From Gelidibacter salicanalis (GTDB taxonomy: Bacteria; Bacteroidota; Bacteroidia; Flavobacteriales; Flavobacteriaceae), in assembly GCF_016469035.1 (NCBI RefSeq), contig NZ_JAEHJZ010000004.1, positions 47,171 to 111,170 on the forward strand: 64,000 nt of DNA, in the 5' to 3' direction. Both the position numbers and the translations under genes were made by a program. The notes below the pieces were generated by a model. It was not told where the DNA came from. It did not search any database and saw only the letters and a list, made by a program, of their open reading frames with translations. This document shows positions 35,762 to 42,823 of this stretch, piece after piece; positions within the stretch are counted from its first letter, which is position 1, and each line of letters starts with the position of its first letter.

Positions 35762-35994
35762 AAATTATGTTTACGCCACCTTCGACCAGCGGCAGATTTT
35801 AAATACTTTTCTCTCGTTCTAGCCTCTGTTCTCGTTTCAAATTCTTCTAAATGAAACAAATCCCACGGCCGAAATGCTTTCGTTGACTTTACTTGTCCAG
35901 AATTATGTGTTTTCAGTCTCTCTTTGAAATCTGATGACATACCAACATAATAACGGTCAAATTTAATACTATATATGATATAAACAACATACAT
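35752..35994 (-). CDS. Small GIY-YIG nuclease, copy 1
   Basis: 80 residues, one GIY-YIG domain and nothing else. The motif is VVYIIYS...YYVGMS, followed by Arg26 in KERLKTHN and the Glu of REKYLKS, as in UvrC-like and homing nuclease domains. The last codons Gly-Met-stop (GGG ATG TAG) are the first bases of tRNA-Ala, so the gene and tRNA overlap by ten bases. Its ATG lies right behind a broken 5' half of the same tRNA. A second copy at 36089 differs at only two residues. A mobile or homing role is inferred. Confidence 0.8.
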   Translation of the reverse strand: MYVVYIIYSIKFDRYYVGMSSDFKERLKTHNSGQVKSTKAFRPWDLFHLEEFETRTEARTREKYLKSAAGRRWRKHNLGM

Positions 35995-36016
35995 AATGTC
36001 CAGCCTTAAAGCGCTC

Positions 36017-36048
36017 CCCGCCCGTACCGAACGGTACGTTCGGGCGGG
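36017..36048. repeat. Palindrome type A, copy 1 (CCCGCCCG...CGGGCGGG)
   Basis: Outer arms CCCGCCCG and CGGGCGGG (8 bp) with an inner GTACCG/CGGTAC hairpin. It is inserted in the D arm of the broken tRNA and repeated identically at 36354-36385. The GC content is far above its surroundings. Confidence 0.7.
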
Positions 36049-36060
36049 TAGCCAACTGAG

Positions 36061-36089
36061 CCTGCCCCAATGAATTCGTTCAGGCGGGC
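36061..36089. repeat. Palindrome type B, copy 1 (CCTGCCCC...CAGGCGGGC)
   Basis: Degenerate palindrome centred on GAATTC, inserted ten bases into the broken tRNA. Type B copies recur at 36398-36426 and, changed, at 36427-36455; a related piece lies at 50932-50953. Confidence 0.65.
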
Positions 36090-36331
36090 TACATCCCCAA
36101 ATTATGTTTGCGCCACCTTCGACCAGTGGCAGATTTTAAATACTTTTCTTTCGTTCTAGCCTCTGTTCTCGTTTCAAATTCTTCTAAATGAAACAAATCC
36201 CACGGCCGAAATGCCTTCGTTGACTTTACTTGTCCAGAATTATGTGTTTTCAGTCTCTCTTTGAAATCTGATGACATACCAACATAATAGCGGTCAAATT
36301 TAATACTATATATGATATAAACAACATACAT
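36089..36331 (-). CDS. Small GIY-YIG nuclease, copy 2
   Basis: 80 residues, same domain and motif residues as copy 1; the two proteins differ at two positions near the C-terminus (Arg/Lys and Ala/Thr). The DNA of the 337-base unit is nearly identical, so the duplication is recent or kept alike by conversion. It also ends with GGG ATG TAG, here from the broken tRNA copy rather than an intact tRNA. Confidence 0.78.
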   Translation of the reverse strand: MYVVYIIYSIKFDRYYVGMSSDFKERLKTHNSGQVKSTKAFRPWDLFHLEEFETRTEARTKEKYLKSATGRRWRKHNLGM

Positions 36332-36353
36332 AATGTCCAGCCTTAAAGCGCTC

Positions 36354-36385
36354 CCCGCCCGTACCGAACGGTACGTTCGGGCGGG
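36354..36385. repeat. Palindrome type A, copy 2
   Basis: Identical to the type A palindrome at 36017-36048 and at the same position in the second broken tRNA. Confidence 0.7.
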
Positions 36386-36397
36386 TAGCCAACTGAG

Positions 36398-36455
36398 CCT
36401 GCCCCAATGAATTCGTTCAGGCGGGCCTGCCCGAATAAAATTCGTTTAGGCGGGC
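36398..36455. repeat. Two tandem type B palindromes
   Basis: The first (36398-36426) equals the copy at 36061; the second (36427-36455) has diverged (CTGCCCGAATAAAATTCG...). Head-to-tail growth at one insertion site suggests that the element can multiply locally. Confidence 0.65.
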
Positions 36456-36522
36456 TACATCCCCAAATTATGTTTACGCCACCTTCGACCAGCGGCAGAT
36501 TTTAAATACTTTTCTCTCGTTC
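36455..36522 (-). pseudogene. GIY-YIG remnant, C-terminal end only
   Basis: The last roughly 22 codons (REKYLKS..GRRWRKHNLGM-stop) of a third GIY-YIG copy. Homology breaks abruptly at 36522, where unrelated sequence leads to the universal stress protein gene. It marks the far end of the tandem array. Confidence 0.75.
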
Positions 36523-36546
36523 TTCTCGCTTTTATGGTTTGAAATT

Positions 36547-37344
36547 TTATTTTAAACCACCTAAAACCAGCACTGGCAGTGTGGAGCTATTAAAATCTTT
36601 TTTAAGAATGGTATTATTCTCCCAAATCTTCGTAAAAAATCCTCTTTTTCGTCTTACCACACATAGCATATTGGGTTTACTATCCTTATAATTTTCCAAA
36701 ACGCCCTGAAATGTTGTAGCATTTGTACTATATGTTGTGTGGCTTAACAAATCTGCCAACTCTTTATTTATAACAAAGTCGCCTTCATTATAGAACGGAG
36801 TCTGGATCAAAAGTAAATTAATTTTTGAATTGAATTGCCGTTTTATTGAAATTAATGGCGTAAACACATCATCTTTTTTAATGACGGCTGATTTTAAAGC
36901 AATTAAAATAGTGTCTATGGGTTTAAACGTAAATTCCTCTGGTACTATTAGAGCTGGAATATTAGTTTGTTTAATAATTTTACCAGAAGTTTTACCTAAA
37001 TACACTTCCTCCTTAATAGAATTTGTTCTTGGTTCCACCAAGATTAAATCAATATCCGCAGTCTGACAAACAAGTTCTAATGTTGGTATCAATTTCCCTT
37101 TAAAGGTTTTTACAACCACGGCAACACCGGTGGTATCAACTTTAGCGACGTGCGCCTTTAAAAAATCCATACTTTCGCGCTCAATGAGGGCTTCACCCTT
37201 TATGTTGGCACCCGTTTTGGTAGTGACATTAAAGATGTGTACAACATATAACTTAGCGCCAAATGCTCGGGCAAAATCAACTGCATATTGCAAATGGCTT
37301 ACGGCATTTTTTGACGATCCTACTGGAACTAAAATAGTCTTCAT
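36547..37344 (-). CDS. Universal stress protein, tandem Usp domains
   Basis: 265 residues. Two Usp (UspA-like) domains are recognisable: residues 1-140 start with TILVPVGSSKNAVSHLQYA and the second starts near 150. The ATP-binding G-x2-G-x9-G-S/T motif is only partly visible (YLGKTSGKIIKQTNIPALIVP in the first half), so nucleotide binding is uncertain. The family helps cells survive stress and slow growth. It is divergent from the GNAT gene, with interleaved -7 boxes. Confidence 0.82.
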   Translation of the reverse strand: MKTILVPVGSSKNAVSHLQYAVDFARAFGAKLYVVHIFNVTTKTGANIKGEALIERESMDFLKAHVAKVDTTGVAVVVKTFKGKLIPTLELVCQTADIDLILVEPRTNSIKEEVYLGKTSGKIIKQTNIPALIVPEEFTFKPIDTILIALKSAVIKKDDVFTPLISIKRQFNSKINLLLIQTPFYNEGDFVINKELADLLSHTTYSTNATTFQGVLENYKDSKPNMLCVVRRKRGFFTKIWENNTILKKDFNSSTLPVLVLGGLK

Positions 37345-37359
37345 GTGTAATTTTAATAC

Positions 37360-37377
37360 TAAATTTGGGCAAAAATA
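37360..37377. promoter_or_regulatory. Interleaved divergent -7 boxes (GNAT + / Usp -)
   Basis: TAAATTTG (37360-37367, plus strand) points at the GNAT gene, and TATTTTTG (37370-37377 on the minus strand) points at the Usp gene. They are two bases apart, so two polymerases cannot bind at once. Confidence 0.55.
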
Positions 37378-37386
37378 GACATTAAA

Positions 37387-37887
37387 ATGATTCGGAAAGC
37401 AACCTCTAAAGATATTGACGAAATATTAGTTGTTACTAAGGCTTGCGCCATCACGATGGTACACAAAGGTATTTATCAATGGAATGAGCATTACCCAAGC
37501 GGCACTGCCTTTGAAAAAGATATCCAAAGAGATGAACTCTATGTTTTAATTCATGAAGAGACTGTTATTGGATCGATTGTGATTTCTACCTTGATGGACA
37601 CGGAATATGAACCGATAGTGTGGTTAACTCCCAACCAAAACAATTTATATATCCACCGTCTGTCCGTGCATCCAGATTATCAAGGTCAAGGGTATGCACA
37701 GCAACTGATGGATTTTGCTGAAAATTTTGGTAAAGAAAATGGTTTTGCTTCTATACGCTTGGATACCTTTTCCCAGAACCATAGAAACCAAAAATTTTAC
37801 GAACTTCGCGGCTATAAGCGTTTAGGATCCATTTATTTTCCTAAACAAAGTGAACATCCATTTTATTGTTACGAATACATCCTGTGA
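37387..37887 (+). CDS. GNAT family N-acetyltransferase
   Basis: 166 residues. The acetyl-CoA loop is seen as VHPDYQGQGYAQQLM (Q/R-x-x-G-x-A motif) near residue 100, preceded by the LYIHRLSV strand. GNAT enzymes move an acetyl group to amines on small molecules or proteins; the substrate is unknown. Its TGA stop overlaps the GTG start of the MATE gene (GTGA), so the two are coupled. Confidence 0.85.
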   Translation: MIRKATSKDIDEILVVTKACAITMVHKGIYQWNEHYPSGTAFEKDIQRDELYVLIHEETVIGSIVISTLMDTEYEPIVWLTPNQNNLYIHRLSVHPDYQGQGYAQQLMDFAENFGKENGFASIRLDTFSQNHRNQKFYELRGYKRLGSIYFPKQSEHPFYCYEYIL

Positions 37888-39218
37888 ATTCCACCATCAG
37901 TTTAAAAAATATCAACCGCATTGCCATACCTGCCCTTATTGCCGGGGTATCAGAACCAATCTTGTCAATCACAGATACGGCAATTGTGGGCAATATTGAT
38001 GTAAATGCCACAGAGTCTTTAGCAGCCGTAGGCATTGTTGGCGCCTTCATCTCCATGCTCATTTGGGTGTTGGGCCAAACCCGCAGCGCTATTTCGTCAA
38101 TTGTCTCGCAATATGTGGGCTCAGACCAATTGGACGACATCAAATCCTTGCCGGCACAGGCCATTTTCATCATTACGTCATTAAGCGTTTTGATTATTTT
38201 GGGCACCTACCCGTTTGCGCAATTTATTTTTAAGCTTTATAATGCCTCCGATTTAATTTTAGAGTATTGCGTTACCTATTATAGAATTCGCGTCTTTGGT
38301 TTTCCATTTACCTTGTTTACCATTGCCGTATTTGGAGCTTTTAGAGGTTTACAAAACACCTTCTACCCTATGATTATTGCTATTATAGGGGCCTCTACAA
38401 ATATTATTTTAGACATCATACTCGTGTATGGCGTAAGTGGCTACGTTGAGCCCATGTATATTGAAGGTGCCGCCTATGCCAGTGTTGCTGCCCAATTTCT
38501 AATGGCTCTATGTTCCGCTTATTTTTTACTCACAAAAACGGTTATTCCTCTAAAAATAACCTTTCCATTCAATAAAGAAATCAACCGATTTTTATTGATG
38601 ATTGCCAACCTCTTCGTCAGAACCTTAGCCTTAAACGTCACCCTATATTTTGCAAACGCCTATGCTACCAGCTACGGAAAAGAATACATTGCTGCTTATA
38701 CCATTGCTATTAATTTATGGTTTTTGGGCGCATTTATTATTGATGGCTATGCCAGTGCAGGAAATATTCTTTCAGGAAAATTGTTTGGAGCAAACAGACC
38801 AGACTTATTAATAGCCCTAAGTAATAAGCTTATAAAATATGGGATTTTGGTAGGTGTTGGGTTGGCGGCCATTGGAGCACTATTATACTATCCTTTGGGC
38901 AATTTATTTTCTAATGATCCTGCGGTTTTAGAAGCCTTTTATGAGGTGTTTTGGATTGTTCTTGTGATGCAGCCCATTTGTGCCTTAGCGTTTATTTTTG
39001 ATGGCATGTTTAAAGGATTAGGGCGTATGAAATACCTACGGAATGTCTTGTTAGGTGCGACATTCTTAGTCTTTTTACCAATCCTCCTCTATTTAGATTA
39101 TTTGGAATATCAACTCTACGCCATTTTTATAGCGATGACCTTTTGGATGCTTGCAAGAGGCTTACCATTGATCATAAAATTTAGACAACTCTTTTTGCCA
39201 ACTCCTCAAAACGATTAA
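37884..39218 (+). CDS. MATE family efflux transporter
   Basis: 444 residues from GTG 37884, chosen because it gives the four-base GTGA overlap with the GNAT gene; a TTG at 37866 is possible but less likely. Twelve transmembrane helices in two halves fit the MatE family, which exports drugs or metabolites using H+ or Na+. PALIAGVSEPILSITD in helix 1 is typical of the DinF-like branch. Its TAA stop is part of the next gene's -7 box. Confidence 0.9.
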   Translation: MNSTISLKNINRIAIPALIAGVSEPILSITDTAIVGNIDVNATESLAAVGIVGAFISMLIWVLGQTRSAISSIVSQYVGSDQLDDIKSLPAQAIFIITSLSVLIILGTYPFAQFIFKLYNASDLILEYCVTYYRIRVFGFPFTLFTIAVFGAFRGLQNTFYPMIIAIIGASTNIILDIILVYGVSGYVEPMYIEGAAYASVAAQFLMALCSAYFLLTKTVIPLKITFPFNKEINRFLLMIANLFVRTLALNVTLYFANAYATSYGKEYIAAYTIAINLWFLGAFIIDGYASAGNILSGKLFGANRPDLLIALSNKLIKYGILVGVGLAAIGALLYYPLGNLFSNDPAVLEAFYEVFWIVLVMQPICALAFIFDGMFKGLGRMKYLRNVLLGATFLVFLPILLYLDYLEYQLYAIFIAMTFWMLARGLPLIIKFRQLFLPTPQND

Positions 39219-39223
39219 CTTTG
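39216..39223 (+). promoter_or_regulatory. -7 box on the MATE stop codon
   Basis: TAACTTTG matches TAnnTTTG, and its TAA is the MATE stop. It lies 21 bases before the ATG of a small membrane protein, the same arrangement as at kbl. Confidence 0.5.
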
Positions 39224-39244
39224 ACAACGAATAATTAAAAAACT

Positions 39245-39343
39245 ATGGAATTTCTAAATTTTTTAGGTGGTAATGGCTTGTTTTTAATCTTAGCTATTGT
39301 GTTGATTGTGGTCTATGTTTATAACCGCAGAAAAAACAAATAA
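39245..39343 (+). CDS. 32-residue single-pass membrane protein
   Basis: Starts MEFLNFLGGNGLFLILAIV and ends in YNRRKNK. One transmembrane helix (about residues 10-26) with a positive C-terminal end gives an N-out/C-in orientation. A matching -7 box lies upstream and the stop is two bases from the convergent oxygenase gene. Function unknown. Confidence 0.6.
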   Translation: MEFLNFLGGNGLFLILAIVLIVVYVYNRRKNK

Positions 39344-39345
39344 TC

Positions 39346-39987
39346 TTAACGCGTTTTTAACCATCCTGTAATACTCAATCTTTGGGTATGGACGGGTTTT
39401 ACTTCGTGCTCAAGGATTTGACTTTCAAAAATAACCACCCTACCTGGAAACGGATAAATTACCTTTTCCACTTCCTTGCCGTTGTCATCTAAATACAACA
39501 CCAATTCGCCACCATTTTCTGGCAACCAACCCGCTTCATTCAGATAACATACAAACGAAAGTTTTCGACGGTCGTCATTTTGAAACGTATCTAAGTGACG
39601 TTTATAAAACGTGCCTTGAGGATATACGGCATAGTGGAATTCCTTACGAAGAATTCCTAAAAAACAGGTCTTATTAAGATAATTGATCAAACTATTAATT
39701 TTATTAAAGAATAGATGTTCTGCAGCATTGGTATGCGCCTCGTCAATCCATAAGATGACATCGCCTCTAATGGATTTTACGATAACTTCATTGACTCTAT
39801 TGCCAATGGCGGCTTTTTTAAACACATCTTCTTCGTGTTTGTCAATTAAAGATTGCCGCAACATTTGGACCTCTTCATCAGTAAAAAAATCTTCAACAAT
39901 GGCATACTTTTGCGCAATAATATCCTCTATGATCTTTTCGTATAAAGGATTTTCAACAAAGGCAATCTCTTCAAAAAGTTGATTCAT
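39346..39987 (-). CDS. 2OG-Fe(II) oxygenase
   Basis: 213 residues. The iron facial triad is visible as HLDTF (His-x-Asp) near residue 132 and His in ILEHEVKPV near residue 194, followed by the 2-oxoglutarate-binding Arg in QRLSITGWL. The Gly-rich PENGGELVLY and FPGRVVIFES are typical of the P4H/SM-20-like group, which hydroxylates protein side chains, often proline. The substrate is unknown. The N-terminal 60 residues are family-specific. Confidence 0.85.
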   Translation of the reverse strand: MNQLFEEIAFVENPLYEKIIEDIIAQKYAIVEDFFTDEEVQMLRQSLIDKHEEDVFKKAAIGNRVNEVIVKSIRGDVILWIDEAHTNAAEHLFFNKINSLINYLNKTCFLGILRKEFHYAVYPQGTFYKRHLDTFQNDDRRKLSFVCYLNEAGWLPENGGELVLYLDDNGKEVEKVIYPFPGRVVIFESQILEHEVKPVHTQRLSITGWLKTR

Positions 39988-40078
39988 TTAAAAGCAAATT
40001 AAAAGGAGAAATTCAAATAAATACGTGACGATTCTCGACCAAATGTAATCTAAAAACGGTTTCCTTTTACAATTTGAA

Positions 40079-40086
40079 TATCTTTG
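40079..40086 (+). promoter_or_regulatory. -7 box of the 6-carboxytetrahydropterin synthase gene
   Basis: TATCTTTG matches TAnnTTTG, 17 bases before the ATG. Confidence 0.55.
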
Positions 40087-40103
40087 CAGTAAATTGACGC
40101 TAT

Positions 40104-40553
40104 ATGAGCAAAATCCGAATTACCAAACAATTTTCTTTTGAAACCGGCCATGCCCTTTATGGTTATGATGGCAAGTGCAAAAATGTGCACGGACACAGTT
40201 ATAAATTATCGGTTACCGTTATTGGTACGCCAATAAGTGATCCTTCTAACGTTAAATACGGGATGGTGATTGACTTTTCTGATTTGAAAAAAATTGTTAA
40301 ATCCGAAATTGTGGATATTTTTGACCATGCCACTGTATTCAATAAAAACACACCACATGTAGAATTGGCGAAAGAATTGGCAGATAGAGACCACAACGTG
40401 CTTTTAGTCGATTACCAGCCTACCAGTGAAATGATGGTGATTGATTTTGCGCAAAAGATTAAAAAACATTTACCAGAAACCATACAACTGTATGCTTTGA
40501 GACTTCAGGAAACTGATACCAGTTTTGCAGAATGGTTTGCGAGTGATAACTAG
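40104..40553 (+). CDS. queD: 6-carboxytetrahydropterin synthase / PTPS family
   Basis: 149 residues. Zinc ligands of the PTPS fold: His in FETGHAL and two His in VHGHSYKL; the catalytic Cys lies in GKCKNVHG. The active-site Glu is in LRLQETDTSF. The CxxxHGH pattern fits QueD, which makes 6-carboxytetrahydropterin for queuosine and related 7-deazaguanines. No other que genes are adjacent. The stop codon lies at the edge of a repeat patch. Confidence 0.87.
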   Translation: MSKIRITKQFSFETGHALYGYDGKCKNVHGHSYKLSVTVIGTPISDPSNVKYGMVIDFSDLKKIVKSEIVDIFDHATVFNKNTPHVELAKELADRDHNVLLVDYQPTSEMMVIDFAQKIKKHLPETIQLYALRLQETDTSFAEWFASDN

Positions 40554-40636
40554 TGTTTAGTTGGCAGTGCTCAGTTTACAGTTGGCAGTAATCAGTTGGC
40601 AGTCTAAAGTTGGCAGTCTTCAGTCTCTAGTGTTTA
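40550..40636 (+). repeat. Degenerate repeat patch, AGTTGGCAGT x4
   Basis: AGTTGGCAGT occurs at 40559, 40580, 40594 and 40608, and the patch is framed by CTAGTGTTTA at 40550 and 40627. Between copies are CAGT-rich spacers. It fills the gap between queD and the LpxH-like gene and includes the queD stop codon. Confidence 0.7.
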
Positions 40637-40667
40637 ATTATGAAATTCTTGCTTTGGCAGGAATTAA

Positions 40668-40675
40668 TATCTTTG
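40668..40675 (+). promoter_or_regulatory. -7 box abutting the LpxH-like start codon
   Basis: TATCTTTG matches TAnnTTTG and ends only four bases before the ATG at 40680, so the transcript would be leaderless or nearly so. Confidence 0.5.
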
Positions 40676-40679
40676 TTTG

Positions 40680-41432
40680 ATGAATATTCCCAAAGGAAAA
40701 AAAATTTACTTTGCTTCTGACAACCATTTGGGAGCGCCTACCAATGCACAATCGTTTCCGCGTGAAAAGAAATTTGTGGCTTGGTTAGACGACATCAAAG
40801 ATGATGCAGCAGCTATATTTCTTCTGGGCGATTTATTCGATTTTTGGTTTGAATACAAAACCGTTGTCCCGAAAGGGTTTACACGGACTTTAGGGAAACT
40901 CGCCGAAATCAGTGATTCTGGCATTCCCATCTATTATTTTGTGGGCAATCACGATTTGTGGATGCATGGCTATTTTGAGGAAGAGCTTAATATTGAGGTA
41001 TTTCATAAACCGAAGGAGTTCATTTTTAATGACAAACTCTTTTTTATAGGTCATGGTGATGGTTTGGGCCCTCACGATAAAGGCTATAAACGTATGAAAA
41101 AAGTGTTTACCAACCCGTTTTTTCAATGGTGTTTCAGATGGCTCCACCCTGATTTAGGCGTGAAACTTGCCCAACATCTCTCTGTAAAAAATAAATTGAT
41201 CTCGGGAGATGGCGATGCCAAATTTTTAGGCGAAGAAAAAGAGTGGTTGGTTCAGTATTCCAAACGAAAATTAGAAGATAAGCACCGCGACTATTTTGTA
41301 TTTGGTCACCGCCATTTACCTCTGGAAATAAAGTTAAATGACCATTCAACCTACCTCAACTTAGGCGATTGGATTCAGTATTTTACCTATGGTGTTTTTG
41401 ACGGTGAGACATTTGAGTTAAAAACCTACTAA
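40680..41432 (+). CDS. UDP-2,3-diacylglucosamine hydrolase-like metallophosphatase
   Basis: 250 residues from ATG 40680. Calcineurin-like metal motifs run in order: SDNHLGA (DxH), LLGDLFDFW (GDxxD), VGNHDLWM (GNHD), GHGDGLG and FGHRHLP (GHxH). The family member LpxH removes UMP in lipid A synthesis; this length and the FDFWFEY segment fit an LpxH-type enzyme of Bacteroidota. It overlaps the convergent MFS gene by four bases. Confidence 0.85.
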   Translation: MNIPKGKKIYFASDNHLGAPTNAQSFPREKKFVAWLDDIKDDAAAIFLLGDLFDFWFEYKTVVPKGFTRTLGKLAEISDSGIPIYYFVGNHDLWMHGYFEEELNIEVFHKPKEFIFNDKLFFIGHGDGLGPHDKGYKRMKKVFTNPFFQWCFRWLHPDLGVKLAQHLSVKNKLISGDGDAKFLGEEKEWLVQYSKRKLEDKHRDYFVFGHRHLPLEIKLNDHSTYLNLGDWIQYFTYGVFDGETFELKTY

Positions 41433-42709
41433 ACTTCCTTTTCGTGCGCTTCCAAATCTTTTCTCAGATCCAATTTTCTAAATGACGGAGAAACAAGCCC
41501 TGTAGTTACCACTGTCAGTATGGTCATCGTACCTCCAAAAACAACGGCAGTCACAGTTCCCATCAGCTTTGCGGTCACGCCACTTTCAAAAGCGCCAAGC
41601 TCATTGGAAGATCCTACAAACATGGAGTTTACTGAAGCTACCCGCCCACGCATATGATCCGGTGTTTTTAACTGCAAGATGGTTTGACGAATCACCATAG
41701 AAACGCCATCCGTCACCCCGCTGAAAAACAAGGCGACAACGGACACCCAAAAGATGGAAGACAGACCAAACACGATAATACAAACCCCAAAACCAAAAAT
41801 AGCCGCCAAGAGTTTCATTCCTGCATTTTTACTGATCGGGATATAGGCTGTAATTAACATTGTAAGAAATGCACCTACTGCCGGTGCGGCCCGTAACACA
41901 CCAAATCCTTCAGAGCCCACTTCAAGAATATCCTGCGCAAATATGGGCAATAGGGCAATAGCACCTCCAAAAAGCACCGCGACCATATCCAACGTCAAAG
42001 CTCCCAATACCGCTTTTGTTTTAAACACAAATTTGACACCCTCCTTTAAGCTTTGCATGACAGGTTCGCCAATTTTAGGATTTAAAATCGGCTTTTTAGG
42101 AATACGAAGCAAGTTGACCAAAGCCAACAAGGCGAACGCCAAAATTAGACACATGGACCAATGCACACCAATCCAGCTGATACTAAAACCCGCCAAAGCT
42201 GGACCTAAAACCGACGCCACTTGCCATGTAGAACTGCTCCAAGTGGCCGCATTGGGATATAATTTTTTAGGCACAATCAAAGCAATTAATGAAAACACCG
42301 TGGGTCCGATAAACGCCCGCACCAAGCCTCCCATAAATACTAAGGCATAAATACTATAGAGTACCATAGTGGTGGACCAATTGTCCACCACTAAAGGCCA
42401 AGTCAATAAAAAGAGTCCTAAACTGATGATTGAGAATCCAACAATGCATTTGATAAGCAGTCCGCGTTTTTCACTTTGATCCACAATATGTCCTGCAAAA
42501 AGTGCCATGGACAAGGCCGGAACAATTTCCATGAGTCCGATAAGTCCTAATGACAACGGATCTTTTGTTATGGAATACACTTGCCATTCAATCACAATAA
42601 ATTGCATAGACCAGGCAAAGACGAGTGCAAAACGAACTAATAAAAAAATATTGAATTCCTTGATGCGGAGTGCGGCGTACGGATCTTTCTTAATTGGTTG
42701 TTGTTCCAT
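41429..42709 (-). CDS. MFS transporter
   Basis: 426 residues from the ATG at 42709; the upstream ATG at 42772 would add 21 residues and would start inside the predicted -7 box. About twelve transmembrane helices fit the major facilitator fold, with a DxSEKRG-type loop (DQSEKRGLL) between helices 2 and 3. The sequence is near the MFS_3/enterobactin-exporter type group (IEWQVYSITKDPLSLGLIG). The cargo is unknown. Confidence 0.87.
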   Translation of the reverse strand: MEQQPIKKDPYAALRIKEFNIFLLVRFALVFAWSMQFIVIEWQVYSITKDPLSLGLIGLMEIVPALSMALFAGHIVDQSEKRGLLIKCIVGFSIISLGLFLLTWPLVVDNWSTTMVLYSIYALVFMGGLVRAFIGPTVFSLIALIVPKKLYPNAATWSSSTWQVASVLGPALAGFSISWIGVHWSMCLILAFALLALVNLLRIPKKPILNPKIGEPVMQSLKEGVKFVFKTKAVLGALTLDMVAVLFGGAIALLPIFAQDILEVGSEGFGVLRAAPAVGAFLTMLITAYIPISKNAGMKLLAAIFGFGVCIIVFGLSSIFWVSVVALFFSGVTDGVSMVIRQTILQLKTPDHMRGRVASVNSMFVGSSNELGAFESGVTAKLMGTVTAVVFGGTMTILTVVTTGLVSPSFRKLDLRKDLEAHEKEV

Positions 42710-42769
42710 AAGTGTCAGTCCTTTCGCAATACAGGCTTGTGCATCTTGAAAGGCGATTGAAGTTTGACA

Positions 42770-42777
42770 CAAAAATA
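42770..42777 (-). promoter_or_regulatory. -7 box of the MFS gene
   Basis: Minus-strand TATTTTTG matches TAnnTTTG, about 60 bases before the preferred MFS start at 42709. Confidence 0.45.
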
Positions 42778-42823
42778 AAACAAACTGCCATTAATTTAAT
42801 TTCTGGAAGCGAATAAATTAAAA

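Larger units (their letters stand above)
35997..36098 (-). pseudogene. Broken tRNA-Ala 5' half, copy 1, with two palindrome insertions
   Basis: Read on the minus strand, GGGGATGTAG, CTCAGTTGGCTA and AGCGCTT...GGCTGG match tRNA-Ala from its 5' end to the anticodon loop. A 29-base palindrome-like insert replaces one base before CTCAG, and a 32-base palindrome sits in the D arm after GGCTA. Two extra bases split AGCGCTT from GGCTGG. It cannot fold as tRNA. The GIY-YIG copy 1 ATG starts two bases after its end. Confidence 0.75.
36334..36464 (-). pseudogene. Broken tRNA-Ala 5' half, copy 2, with three palindrome insertions
   Basis: Same three tRNA blocks as copy 1, again interrupted at the same two places. 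The insertion before CTCAG here holds two type B palindromes in tandem (36398-36426 and 36427-36455). The type A palindrome is identical to that in copy 1. Confidence 0.75.

Noticed and set aside
35752-36522. GIY-YIG genes as UvrC fragments
   Set aside because: They are complete 80-residue proteins in duplicate with start and stop codons, without any other UvrC domain nearby.
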